NCBI GenBank assembly: GCA_900473415.1
Contig: UCLR01000008.1
Location: 124,001-188,000, forward strand
DNA from: Hyphomicrobiales bacterium
GTDB taxonomy: Bacteria > Pseudomonadota > Alphaproteobacteria > Rhizobiales > Beijerinckiaceae
Direction of reading: 5' to 3'
Length of the DNA: 64,000 nucleotides
Within the stretch, counting starts at the first letter, position 1. The number at the start of each line of letters is the position of its first letter. Below, piece after piece: positions 46,082 to 54,505 of this stretch. The position numbers were made by a program, and so were the translations under genes. A model generated the notes under the pieces. The model had not been told where the DNA came from. It saw only the letters and a list, made by a program, of their open reading frames with translations, and ran no database searches.

Positions 46082-46684
46082 TCTCCATCGCTGTTGAGCG
46101 TGTCAGCTGCAAACAGCGCAGCGACGGCGACCGATCCCGCACACTCGGGCTTCGAGCCGGACACCAGCCCGCCGGTTCGAGGCGCAAGTCGGTCTGCGGC
46201 TTCGGTCGCAGCGGCGGCGACTAAAGCAACCGACAGGCGTGCCGGACGAAAGGTCCGGCACGCTGCGGAGATATTCTCCGGGGCGCCTCAGCCGCAGCAT
46301 GAATGGGGAACATGGCCACTCCGGCGCGTCATAGGCGTCGCGATGGCGGCACCCCATGCCGACCGCCTCGTTGCGCCTCTTCGGCGAACGGTCGAGCCAC
46401 GGATTTGAACGCCCGAGGTCAGGGCGTGCCCCCGGCATCTGCGGTGCGCGTGCTGGGGACTGCAGATGTCCGACCTCATCCGCCCTGAGCAGAGTTGAGA
46501 CGGGTCTGCGTTGCCTTCCCCGCGGCATGACCGGTCAGAGCATCATGTACATCCTCGGATATTCCAGCACTCCGGCACCTATTCTTGAATAAGTGGCGGA
46601 GAGAGTGAAATACCTTGCAGGGTCAGTGACGTTGATGGACTGCCGGCGGAGATACTTTCGCCCTTCAAGGGCTTAGGCGGCGAA
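46082..46684. other. Gene-poor stretch between the lipoprotein and tRNA-Glu
   Basis: About 600 bases with no recognisable gene. Short open frames on both strands show no family character. Apart from the stem-loop at 46237-46263 I see nothing that explains it. It adjoins the 3' end of a tRNA gene, a common integration point, so it may be the residue of an old insertion, but I found no attachment-site duplicate. Confidence 0.4.
46237..46263. terminator. Perfect 11-bp stem-loop after the glycine-zipper lipoprotein gene
   Basis: Arms GCGTGCCGGAC (46237-46247) and GTCCGGCACGC (46253-46263) enclose the loop GAAAG. It lies 155 bases past the lipoprotein stop and lacks a T run, so it may act as an RNA stability element or a weak terminator for the permease-lipoprotein operon. 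Confidence 0.45.
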
Positions 46685-46760
46685 TGGCGCTCCCTAGGGG
46701 ACTCGAACCCCTGTTTTCGCCGTGAGAGGGCGACGTCCTAGACCGCTAGACGAAGGGAGC
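46685..46760 (-). tRNA. tRNA-Glu (anticodon CTC)
   Basis: The 76-base gene folds as a standard tRNA. The acceptor stem GCTCCCT/AGGGAGC, the anticodon stem TCGCC/GGCGA around loop CTCTCAC (anticodon CTC) and a T-arm with GGTTCGAGTCC are all visible. The 3' CCA is encoded (46685-46687). It is a close match to the bacterial tRNA-Glu pattern. It decodes GAG, frequent in this GC-rich genome. Confidence 0.95.
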
Positions 46761-46936
46761 AGCGCTGGCCGAGGGCTGCTCTTTAGTCGGGCTTCCGCCG
46801 GACCGCAACCCCTTTTCTCAGCCAAAACACGAATTCCGCGCCCGGCCGGTCCGAACGTGTGGGCTGAGCACCCGTCCCGGTCAGTTCGCGGCGCGAACCA
46901 GCTGAAAAGACGGGCGCTGCCCCCCAACAGGCGACC

Positions 46937-46977
46937 CGCGGAATCGATCAGTTCGAAACGAGCTGATCGGTTCCGCG
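46937..46977. terminator. Strong stem-loop downstream of the old yellow enzyme gene
   Basis: Arms of 15 bases (46937-46951 and 46963-46977) pair with a single G-T wobble around an 11-base loop. It lies about 50 bases past the 3' end of the leftward enoate reductase gene and upstream of the tRNA. No T run on either side, but the stem is long enough to be the gene's transcript end. Confidence 0.5.
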
Positions 46978-47024
46978 AATTTCGGCCTCATCGCGCCGCG
47001 TCGGCCTCGCGGCAGGCGACCGGC

Positions 47025-48125
47025 TCAGGCAGCCTTTTCGGTCAGGAAGGGGTAGTCGGTGTAGCCCTTCGCGTCGCCGCCATAGAAGGTCGCGACATCG
47101 GGCTCGTTGAGCGGCGCGCCGGCCTCCAGCCGCTCGACCAGGTCGGGATTGGCGATGAACAGCCGGCCGAAGGCGACCGCGTCCGCGTCGCCATTCTCGA
47201 TCGTCTCGATCGCGAGGTCACGGTTGAAGCTGTTGTTGGCGATATAGGCGCCCTTGAAGGCCTGTCGTAGCGCCTTGTAGTCGAAGGGCAGGTAGTCGCG
47301 CGCATCGCGCGTCGCGCCCTCGACGACATGGATGAAGGCGATGCCGGTGTCGTTGAGACGCGTCACCAGATGGGTGAACAGCGCCTGCGGATCGGAATCG
47401 CGCGCGTCGTTGGCCGGGCTCACCGGCGAGATGCGGATACCGACGCGGCCCTTGCCGAAGACCTTGGCGACGGCCTCGACCACCTCGAGCGCGAAGCGCA
47501 CGCGGTTCTCGATCGAGCCGCCATAGGCATCTGTGCGCTTGTTGGAATCGTCGCGCAGGAACTGGTCGATCAGATAGCCATGGGCGCCGTGGATCTCGAC
47601 GCCGTCGAAGCCGGCCGCCTTGGCGTTCTCGGCCGCCTTGACGAAATCGCCGATGATCGCCGGGATCTCGGACAGCGCCAGCTCGCGCGGCGCGGAGACC
47701 TCGGTGAAGCCGCTCTCGATATAGGTCTTGGTCTTGGCCTGCAGCGGCGAGGGCGCGACCGGCGCCCCCTGGCCGGGCTGCAGCGAGACGTGGCTGACGC
47801 GGCCGACATGCCAGAGTTGGGCGATGATCTTGCCGCCGTCGGCATGGACGGCATCGGTGATCTTCCGCCAGCCCGCGATCTGGGCATCGCTATACATGCC
47901 CGGCGTCCAGACATAACCCTGGCCCTGCTGGGAGATCTGCGTGCCCTCGGTCACGATCAGGCCGGCGCCGGCGCGCTGGCGGTAATATTCGACATTGAGG
48001 TCGTTCGGCGCGTCGGTGCCACGGGAAGCGCGGTTGCGCGTCAGCGGCGCCATGACGACGCGGTTCTTCAGCTCGATGTCCCCGAGGCGAAACGGGGTGA
48101 ACAGCTTGGACTTGGCTTGGCTCAT
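47025..48125 (-). CDS. nemA: Old yellow enzyme family alkene reductase
   Basis: A 366-residue FMN enzyme of the NemA/OYE family that reduces activated C=C bonds or nitrate esters with NAD(P)H. Characteristic parts are NRVVMAPLTRNRA, LWHVGRVSH, the substrate-binding pair in DGVEIHGAHGYLIDQFL and DAYGGSIENRVRFALEVV. Length and layout are normal. A short divergent region separates it from comF. In many bacteria NemR controls such genes; no regulator is seen here. Confidence 0.93.
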   Translation of the reverse strand: MSQAKSKLFTPFRLGDIELKNRVVMAPLTRNRASRGTDAPNDLNVEYYRQRAGAGLIVTEGTQISQQGQGYVWTPGMYSDAQIAGWRKITDAVHADGGKIIAQLWHVGRVSHVSLQPGQGAPVAPSPLQAKTKTYIESGFTEVSAPRELALSEIPAIIGDFVKAAENAKAAGFDGVEIHGAHGYLIDQFLRDDSNKRTDAYGGSIENRVRFALEVVEAVAKVFGKGRVGIRISPVSPANDARDSDPQALFTHLVTRLNDTGIAFIHVVEGATRDARDYLPFDYKALRQAFKGAYIANNSFNRDLAIETIENGDADAVAFGRLFIANPDLVERLEAGAPLNEPDVATFYGGDAKGYTDYPFLTEKAA

Positions 48126-48237
48126 CGGAGAGGTCCTTCGGCTCGCGGCGGATGCCGGGCAAAACGCTTGCGTCGCGGTGGGCGGCAGGGCAGCCGCCGG
48201 CCATTCGACAGGCTGAACTTAAGCGTGACAGAGTGTT

Positions 48238-49125
48238 TTGGCAGGGGGGCCGCGAAGCCGCGCCGGCCCGACAAGAACGATCTTCTGCTGGGAGGCCCGC
48301 CTGGAGAGCGATGATCCTGCCTTTTCGGGGCCTGACGCGGGGAAAAGCCTGCCGTCGCGCGCCCTGGTCGCAGGGCGGCATGCGCTGCGCGCAGGGCTCT
48401 CCGCCGCGCTCGCCGTCGTCTACCCGCCGGGTTGCATCGCCTGCCAGGCTGCCGTTGGGCAGGCGCAGGCGCTCTGCCCCACCTGCTGGAGCTCCATCGG
48501 CTTCATCGAGCGCCCCTATTGCGAGCGGCTCGGCACACCCTTCGCGATCGATCTCGGCGCCGGCCTGCTCTCGCCTGCGGCGATCGCCGATCCGCCGGCC
48601 TTCGCCCGGGCTCGCGCCGTCTGCCGCTTCGACGGGGTCGCACGCGAACTGGTGCATCGCCTCAAATACGGCGACCGCACCGAGCTCGCGCTGACGCTCG
48701 GGCGCATGATGGCGCAGGCCGGACGCGAGCTCCTTCTGCAGGCCGATCTCGTCGTGCCCGTGCCGCTCCACCGCACGCGGCTCTGGAGCCGGCGTTTCAA
48801 CCAGGCAGCCGCGCTGGCCACGGTCGTCGCCCGCCAGGCGCGCCTGCCGCTCGGGCCTATGGCGCTGGCGCGCGTCAAGCGCACCCGCCAACAGGTCGGC
48901 CTGACGCGTCCGCAGCGCGCCGAGAACCTGCAGGGCGCCTTCCGCGTTAGCGATGCGATGCGCCCCCAGATCGAGGGCCGGCGCATCCTGCTCGTCGACG
49001 ATGTGCTGACCACCGGCTCGACCGCGAATGCTGCAGCGCGCGCCTTGTTGCGCGCCGGGGCTCGCGAGGTCGACGTGCTGACCTTCGCGCGGGTCGTGAC
49101 GGATGGGAACGAAGGCACTACATGA
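48238..49125 (+). CDS. comF: ComF-family phosphoribosyltransferase-like protein
   Basis: A cytosolic ComF homologue linked to DNA uptake. A zinc-finger pair (CIAC and LCPTCW, near residues 64-84 of the longest frame) precedes the phosphoribosyltransferase domain with the PRPP loop RILLVDDVLTTGSTANAAA. The start is uncertain: the only standard start in frame is TTG 48238, and no ATG exists before the conserved core. The recognisable protein begins near ALRAGLSAALAVVYPP (about 48385). grxC follows. Confidence 0.8.
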   Translation: MAGGPRSRAGPTRTIFCWEARLESDDPAFSGPDAGKSLPSRALVAGRHALRAGLSAALAVVYPPGCIACQAAVGQAQALCPTCWSSIGFIERPYCERLGTPFAIDLGAGLLSPAAIADPPAFARARAVCRFDGVARELVHRLKYGDRTELALTLGRMMAQAGRELLLQADLVVPVPLHRTRLWSRRFNQAAALATVVARQARLPLGPMALARVKRTRQQVGLTRPQRAENLQGAFRVSDAMRPQIEGRRILLVDDVLTTGSTANAAARALLRAGAREVDVLTFARVVTDGNEGTT

Positions 49126-49153
49126 CGGAAGAATGAAACCCGAGAGGCCTGCC

Positions 49154-49411
49154 ATGCCGCCCGTGACGATCTACACCACCTCCTGGTGCCCCTATTGCCG
49201 GGCCGCCAAGGCCTTGCTGACGAAGAAGGGCGTGGACTTCACGGAGATCGACGTCGACGGCAAGCCGGAGCTGCGCCAGGCGATGACGGCGCGGGCCAGC
49301 GGGCGCACCTCGGTGCCGCAGATCTTCATTGGCGAGACGCATGTCGGCGGCTCCGACGACATCCACGCCCTGGATGCGGCAGGCAAGCTCGACACGCTGC
49401 TGGCTGCCTAG
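49154..49411 (+). CDS. grxC: Glutaredoxin 3
   Basis: An 85-residue dithiol glutaredoxin with active site CPYC (Cys12, Cys15) and the glutathione-binding elements TSVPQIFI and GGSDDIHAL. It reduces mixed disulfides in the cytosol. ATG 49154 has GAGAGG 7 bases upstream; upstream ATGs would add non-conserved residues. It lies just after comF, a common neighbourhood in alphaproteobacteria. Confidence 0.93.
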   Translation: MPPVTIYTTSWCPYCRAAKALLTKKGVDFTEIDVDGKPELRQAMTARASGRTSVPQIFIGETHVGGSDDIHALDAAGKLDTLLAA

Positions 49412-49493
49412 AGCCCTGCCCGCACCTTGCCAAAGCCCGGCGCACGCCTATCTGCGTGGGCGACAGCGCTGAAGCCGCGTTCTTGAAACCGAC

Positions 49494-49979
49494 ATGATCC
49501 GTTACAACCTCATCTGCGACGACGCCCATGAGTTCGAGAGCTGGTTCTCGGACTCGGCGAGCTTCGAGGAACAGGCCAGGCGCGGCCTCGTGACCTGCCC
49601 CATCTGCGGCAGCGCGAAGGTCGAGCGGGCGATCATGGCCCCGAACGTCGCGCGCTCCGATCTCGGCCCGCGAGCGCAGGAGCCGGCGGCCGAGCCTGCC
49701 ACGGACGCGCCGGCGCCGGCCCCGTCCCCCGCGCCGATGGCGCTGATGGGCAAGCAGGAGATCGCCTTTCGCGAGATGGTCGCTTCGCTGCACGCCCATG
49801 TCCGCGAGAATGCCGAGCATGTCGGCGAGCGCTTCGCCGAGGAAGCGCTGAAGATCCACCACGGCGAAACCGAAGCGCGCCCCATCTATGGCGAGGCGAC
49901 GCCGGACGACGCGCGCATGCTGCATGAGGAAGGCGTCGAGTTTCTGCCGCTTCCGCGCCTGCCGAGCTCGGGAAACTGA
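49494..49979 (+). CDS. DUF1178 family protein
   Basis: A 161-residue protein of unknown function with the family opening MIRYNLICDDAHEFESWF and a putative zinc half-site CPICGS (residues 36-41) after VT. The Ala/Pro-rich linker (about 62-82) separates it from the conserved C-terminal part (FREMVASLHAHVRENAEHVG, YGEATPDDARMLHEEGV). In many relatives the gene stands near grxC and a nitrilase-type hydrolase; here the hydrolase is missing. Confidence 0.9.
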   Translation: MIRYNLICDDAHEFESWFSDSASFEEQARRGLVTCPICGSAKVERAIMAPNVARSDLGPRAQEPAAEPATDAPAPAPSPAPMALMGKQEIAFREMVASLHAHVRENAEHVGERFAEEALKIHHGETEARPIYGEATPDDARMLHEEGVEFLPLPRLPSSGN

Positions 49980-50035
49980 CCCGCATCTGTCCGAATGGAC
50001 ACATATTGTCGGCAGGCTGCCGGCGATGCGACGCT

Positions 50036-50065
50036 AAAAATCACGCCTCGAAGCGTGCCATTTTT
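50036..50065 (+). terminator. Possible intrinsic terminator after the DUF1178 gene
   Basis: A short stem CACGC/GCGTG (50042-50046 and 50053-50057) is flanked by AAAAA before and TTTTT (50061-50065) after, giving a hairpin plus T run that could work on both strands. It lies about 60 bases past the stop at 49979. Confidence 0.5.
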
Positions 50066-50244
50066 CGTTTCCAAACAACATGTTAGATGATGCACAATCG
50101 GCTGACGGCATCAGCCGTCGGCCGCACTGGCTGCCTTCCCCCTTCCTTCCCAGATTAAATTTCTGTTAAGGATTTGAGCGTTCCTTCCGGTGATCCCCGT
50201 GCGCCGTCCGGCAACCAGGGCTTCCGAATTCAAGGGGTTGTCGC

Positions 50245-51144
50245 ATGAAGCGTGCCACGGTCGCTGCACTTGGTCTCTGCTCCGATGGAGCTATCCGGTA
50301 CGGCCGACGTGGATCGATCCCGCTTCTGATTGCGCTGGCAGCGCCGGTTCTGGGCGCCTGCAGCATGTCTCCGGTCGAAACCGCCGCGGTCAGCGCGCCG
50401 GCCACGAAGGAGCGAACGGCTGCCCGCAAGCATGCCGTTACCCTGGCGAAAGCCGATCCGCGCGAGAAGGACTGCCTGGTCCGCGCGATGTATTTCGAAT
50501 CGAATCGGTCGAGCGACGCCGGTCTGCTCGGCGTCGGCACGGTCGTGATGAACCGCGTCGAATCGGCGCGCTACCCTGAGACGATCTGCGGCGTGGTCGG
50601 CGCGCCGCGCCAATTCGCGTCCGGCGTCCTCACGCGCCCGATGACGGAAAGGACGCTGCCGCGGATCCAGGCCCTCGCCGAGGACATCCTCAATGGCCGC
50701 CGCAACGAATCGGTCGGAGATGCCAAGCACTTCCACATGGCTGGCATGCGCTTCGGCTACGCCAACATGCACTACATGACCGTGGCCGGCGGCAACGCGT
50801 TCTATCTCAAGGGCGAGCGTCCCGAGCGCCGGCGCATCGAGGAGCCGACGATCCAGCTCGCCTCGGCCAGCTTCACGCCGGTCACGACCGGCTCCATCGG
50901 CGTCTCGAACTCCTTCGCCTCGGCGCCGCTCGCCTTCGCCCCGGCCTCTGCAGCGCCGAAGCTTCCGACGATCGAGACGCCGGCAGTCATGCTGGTCAGG
51001 AACGCGCCGCTGCCGCCGGGCCGCCCGATTGATCTCGACCTGCCGAAGCCCTCCGCGCGCGCCTTCCTCGCGCCTCCGAAGGCCGATCGCCGCGTGGCGA
51101 CGCTTCTGCCCACCGATATCCGCGGCAGCCTGTCCTCGCAGTAA
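50245..51144 (+). CDS. SleB-like cell wall hydrolase (Hydrolase_2), lipoprotein
   Basis: A 299-residue envelope protein. A long N-terminal part leads to a lipobox-like VLGAC (Cys39), so it is probably lipid-anchored. The Hydrolase_2 domain (about 72-195) has the conserved CLVRAMYFESNRSSDAGLLG with likely catalytic Glu85, followed by VGTVVMNRVES and PRQFASGV. It should cleave peptidoglycan glycan strands. The C-terminal 100 residues are Pro/Ala-rich and variable. The start codon is preceded by a GGGG run. Confidence 0.85.
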   Translation: MKRATVAALGLCSDGAIRYGRRGSIPLLIALAAPVLGACSMSPVETAAVSAPATKERTAARKHAVTLAKADPREKDCLVRAMYFESNRSSDAGLLGVGTVVMNRVESARYPETICGVVGAPRQFASGVLTRPMTERTLPRIQALAEDILNGRRNESVGDAKHFHMAGMRFGYANMHYMTVAGGNAFYLKGERPERRRIEEPTIQLASASFTPVTTGSIGVSNSFASAPLAFAPASAAPKLPTIETPAVMLVRNAPLPPGRPIDLDLPKPSARAFLAPPKADRRVATLLPTDIRGSLSSQ

Positions 51145-51293
51145 CCGTCGAAGTCCGGAGCCGATCGGTGCGAACCGAGGCCGCGGCCGCCGGACCTGCG
51201 TCCGCCTAACGTCGAAGGGGACTTCGCCGAAGCTCTGGCGTTATCTTCGCCGCAGTGCAACATTCAGATTGCTCTGCAATACGGGGAGACGCC

Positions 51294-53282
51294 ATGCCTG
51301 CAACGGAACAGGGCGCCCAACAGGCGGCGCAGCGCGACAAGCCCTGGATCTTCCGCACCTATGCGGGCCATTCCGGCGCGGCTGAATCCAACCGGCTCTA
51401 CCGAACCAATCTCGCCAAGGGCCAGACGGGCCTGTCCGTCGCCTTCGATCTGCCGACCCAGACCGGCTACGACCCGGACCATGTGCTGGCGCGCGGCGAG
51501 GTCGGCAAGGTCGGCGTGCCGATCAGCCATCTCGGCGACATGCGCGCGCTCTTCGACCAGATCCCGCTCGCCGAGATGAACACCTCGATGACGATCAATG
51601 CGACGGCGGCCTGGCTGCTCTCGCTCTACATCGCCGTCGCCGACGAGCAGGGCGCGGATCGCAGGCTCCTGCAGGGCACGACGCAGAACGACCTGGTCAA
51701 GGAATACCTCTCGCGCGGCACCTATGTCTTCCCGCCGCGCCCTTCCATGCGGCTCACCACCGACATCGTCGTGTTCACGGCAAGCGAGCTGCCGAAATGG
51801 AACCCGACCAATGTGTGCTCCTACCACCTGCAGGAGGCCGGAGCCTCGCCGGTTCAGGAACTTTCCTTCGCGCTGGCCACCGCCATCGCCCTGCTCGATT
51901 CCATCCGCGCCCGACCGGAAGTGAAGCCAGAGGATTTCGCGCCCATCGTCGGACGCATCTCCTTCTTCGTGAATGCCGGCATGCGCTTCGTCACCGAGCT
52001 CTGCAAGATGCGGGCTTTCGTCGAGCTCTGGGACGAGATCACATTAGGCAGGTATGGCGTTGCCGAAGAACAGAACAGGCGCTTCCGCTATGGCGTGCAG
52101 GTCAACTCGCTGGGGCTCACCGAGCAGCAGGCCGAGAACAACGTCTACCGCATCCTGATCGAGATGCTGGCGGTGACACTGTCGAAGAAGGCGCGCGCCC
52201 GGGCAGTGCAGCTCCCCGCCTGGAACGAGGCGCTCGGCCTGCCGCGGCCCTTCGACCAGCAATGGTCGCTGCGCATGCAGCAGGTACTGGCCTACGAGAC
52301 GGACCTGCTCGAATTCGGCGACATCTTCGACGGCTCGTCCGCGATCGACGCCAAGGTCCGCGCGCTCAAGGAAGCCGCGCTGGAAGAGCTCGCCCGCATC
52401 GACGACATGGGCGGGGCGCTTGCCGCCGTCGAGAGCGGCTACATGAAGCAGGCACTGGTCGAGAACGGCGCGCGCCGCATCGAGGCGATCGAGCGCGGCG
52501 AGCAGGTCGTCGTCGGCGTCAACAAATTCACCGGCAGCGAGCCCTCCCCGCTCTCCGCCGGAGATGGCGCCGTCGTGACCGTGCCGGATTCGGTCGAGAT
52601 CGAGGCCGTCGGTCGGCTCCGTGCGTGGCGCGATGCGCGCGCCGCAAAGGCGGCCGAAGCGGCGCTTTCTGAGCTTGCCGCCAGCGCCCGTGAGGGCCGT
52701 AATGTCATGCCGGCCTCGATCGCCTGCGCCAAGGCGGGCGTCACCACCGGCGAATGGGCGCAGACGCTGCGCGAAATCTTCGGCGAATATCGCGCCCCGA
52801 CCGGCGTCGACACCACGAAGCTCGGCGACGCAACCGGCCTCGCCACCGCGAAGGCCGCGGTGGAGAAGGCGACGGCACGGCTCGGCCGGCCACCGCGATT
52901 CCTCGTCGGCAAGCCGGGGCTCGACGGCCATTCGAACGGCGCGGAGCAGATCGCCGTGCGCGCCCGCGATGCCGGCATGAGCGTGAGCTATGGCGGCATC
53001 CGCCAGACGCCGGAGGAGATCGTCAGCGAGGCGAAAGAGCAGGAGGCCGACATCATCGGGCTCTCCATCCTGTCGGGCTCGCATCTGCCGCTGGTGCGGG
53101 ACGTGACCGCCCGCCTGCGCGTCGCCGGCATGGACGTGCCGGTCGTGGTCGGCGGCATCATCCCGCCCGACGACGAGAATGCGCTGCGCAACATGGGTGT
53201 GGCGGCGGTCTACACGCCGAAGGATTTCGCGCTCGACGGCATCATCGCCGACGTGGCCGGGCTGGCGGCGAAGAAAGGATAA
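51294..53282 (+). CDS. ecm: Ethylmalonyl-CoA mutase (MeaA-type, B12-dependent)
   Basis: A 662-residue adenosylcobalamin enzyme that converts ethylmalonyl-CoA to methylsuccinyl-CoA in the ethylmalonyl-CoA pathway for acetyl-CoA assimilation. The opening KPWIFRTYAGHSGAAESN and GLSVAFDLPTQTGYDPDHV are characteristic of the MeaA branch, as is LARGEVGKVGVP. The C-terminal cobalamin domain has the lower-ligand motif DGHSNG (near residue 545). It is one chain of single-subunit type, shorter than methylmalonyl-CoA mutase. ATG 51294 has GGGGAG just upstream. The gene stands alone; a hairpin and repeat follow. Confidence 0.9.
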   Translation: MPATEQGAQQAAQRDKPWIFRTYAGHSGAAESNRLYRTNLAKGQTGLSVAFDLPTQTGYDPDHVLARGEVGKVGVPISHLGDMRALFDQIPLAEMNTSMTINATAAWLLSLYIAVADEQGADRRLLQGTTQNDLVKEYLSRGTYVFPPRPSMRLTTDIVVFTASELPKWNPTNVCSYHLQEAGASPVQELSFALATAIALLDSIRARPEVKPEDFAPIVGRISFFVNAGMRFVTELCKMRAFVELWDEITLGRYGVAEEQNRRFRYGVQVNSLGLTEQQAENNVYRILIEMLAVTLSKKARARAVQLPAWNEALGLPRPFDQQWSLRMQQVLAYETDLLEFGDIFDGSSAIDAKVRALKEAALEELARIDDMGGALAAVESGYMKQALVENGARRIEAIERGEQVVVGVNKFTGSEPSPLSAGDGAVVTVPDSVEIEAVGRLRAWRDARAAKAAEAALSELAASAREGRNVMPASIACAKAGVTTGEWAQTLREIFGEYRAPTGVDTTKLGDATGLATAKAAVEKATARLGRPPRFLVGKPGLDGHSNGAEQIAVRARDAGMSVSYGGIRQTPEEIVSEAKEQEADIIGLSILSGSHLPLVRDVTARLRVAGMDVPVVVGGIIPPDDENALRNMGVAAVYTPKDFALDGIIADVAGLAAKKG

Positions 53283-53300
53283 CCTCAGTCTTCCCTTGCG

Positions 53301-53383
53301 CGCTGCGGCGTGTAACGCCGCTGCGCAGACACGGGACCGGGTGCAGAAAGGGCGCCTTCTTGTCACGCGATCCCGTGTCTGCG
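53301..53383. repeat. Intergenic inverted repeat between the ecm and J-domain genes
   Basis: A hairpin GCGGCG/CGCCGC (53305-53310 and 53316-53321) lies 20 bases past the ecm stop. An inverted pair CGCAGACACGGGA (53324-53336) / TCCCGTGTCTGCG (53371-53383), 13 of 13 matching, follows. A trailing CGGGATGACA-like end (53412-53420) recurs in other intergenic gaps of this window. Between convergent genes it may serve as a two-way terminator or belong to a dispersed palindromic repeat family. Confidence 0.5.
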
Positions 53384-53424
53384 TCGCAGCACTGACGTGC
53401 CGCAACGCGCACGGGATGACAGCC

Positions 53425-54042
53425 CTAGACCATCCCCACGCTCTTCAGCTGCTGATAGGCCTTCAGGATTTCCTGCAGCGTGCCCTCGCGCGAGCGATCG
53501 CCGCCATTGGCGTCCGGGTGGAAGCGCTTCACCAATTCCTTGTAGCGCGCCTTGATCGCCGTGGAATCGGCGGTGTCGTCGAGGCCCAGCGTCTCCAGCG
53601 CCTTCATCGCCACCACGCCAACGCGCGGCTCCTCCCGGGCAGCCTGCTGGCCCGTACGCGCGCCGAACAGGTTGAAGGCGTCATGCATGTCGGGGCCGGC
53701 CTCACCCTTGCGCCGGCGACCGCGCTGCGACATCCGCGCGGCCTGCGAATTCACGCCGAGCTTCCAGGTCGGCCGGTGGCCGATCTCCTCCTGCTTCTGG
53801 TAGGCGGCGAGCGCATCGTCGTCCATGCCGGCGAAATAGTTATAGGAGGCGTTGTATTCCTTCACATGCTCCATGCAGAACAGGAAGAACTGCCCCTCGC
53901 GCCCGCGCCCCATGGGCGCGCGGAATTCGCCGGCGCGGGTGCAGCCGGCATGGTTGCAACGCGGTGCGTCGCCATCCACGACCGTTTCCGCCTCGGAAGG
54001 GCCGATCCTGATGCTGTCGAAAAGGCGCGAATTGATGTTCAT
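53425..54042 (-). CDS. J-domain (DnaJ-like) protein
   Basis: A 205-residue cytosolic co-chaperone. The C-terminal J domain contains the essential HPD in KRFHPDANGGDR and the helix ALETLGLDD. The N-terminal region has a cysteine-rich part (CNHAGCTRAGEF, then CMEHVKEYNASYNYF) typical of the alphaproteobacterial version found beside bolA and, in relatives, cobS. The ATG at 54042 is preferred to 54099, since upstream residues are not conserved. Confidence 0.88.
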   Translation of the reverse strand: MNINSRLFDSIRIGPSEAETVVDGDAPRCNHAGCTRAGEFRAPMGRGREGQFFLFCMEHVKEYNASYNYFAGMDDDALAAYQKQEEIGHRPTWKLGVNSQAARMSQRGRRRKGEAGPDMHDAFNLFGARTGQQAAREEPRVGVVAMKALETLGLDDTADSTAIKARYKELVKRFHPDANGGDRSREGTLQEILKAYQQLKSVGMV

Positions 54043-54140
54043 CGTCGAAGGGTTATGAGACGCAAAGGGCTCGGCCGGCAAGTGCACTGCAACACGCACT
54101 GCCGAACCGATCGGACAATCATCGCAACGGTGGCACGATC

Positions 54141-54413
54141 ATGACCGCAATCGCAGAAAGAATCACGCGAAAGCTGAGCGAGGCCTTCGCACCACAGCAA
54201 CTCGAGGTGATCGACGAGTCGCACCAGCATCATGGCCATAGCGGCTGGCGCGAAGGCGGCGAGACTCATTTCCGAGTGGATATCGTGTCGGATGCCTTCA
54301 CCGGCAAGAGCCGCCTGGAGCGTCACCGCATGATCAACGCTGCGCTGACACAGGAGCTCGCCGAGCGCGTCCATGCGCTGGCGATAGCGGCCAAGGCGCC
54401 GGGCGAGGCCTGA
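54141..54413 (+). CDS. bolA: BolA-family protein
   Basis: A 90-residue BolA homologue with the central HHGHSGWREGGETHFRVDIVS and the helix RHRMINAALTQEL. Such proteins act with monothiol glutaredoxins in Fe-S cluster handling; one conserved His lies near residue 62. It is divergent from the J-domain gene with a 98-base gap that must hold both promoters. Confidence 0.9.
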   Translation: MTAIAERITRKLSEAFAPQQLEVIDESHQHHGHSGWREGGETHFRVDIVSDAFTGKSRLERHRMINAALTQELAERVHALAIAAKAPGEA

Positions 54414-54505
54414 TCTGCTGCAGAAGTGTAGGGGCCGGAACGCCAGACCGGCCCTGGTCACGGCGCGGAGCGACCTCCTTCGCCAAGACGTCGTAGGTAG
54501 CCTCG

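Noticed and set aside
46385-46415. A tRNA T-arm-like segment (reverse strand TTCAAATCC)
   Set aside because: The stems do not pair and no acceptor or anticodon arm is present.
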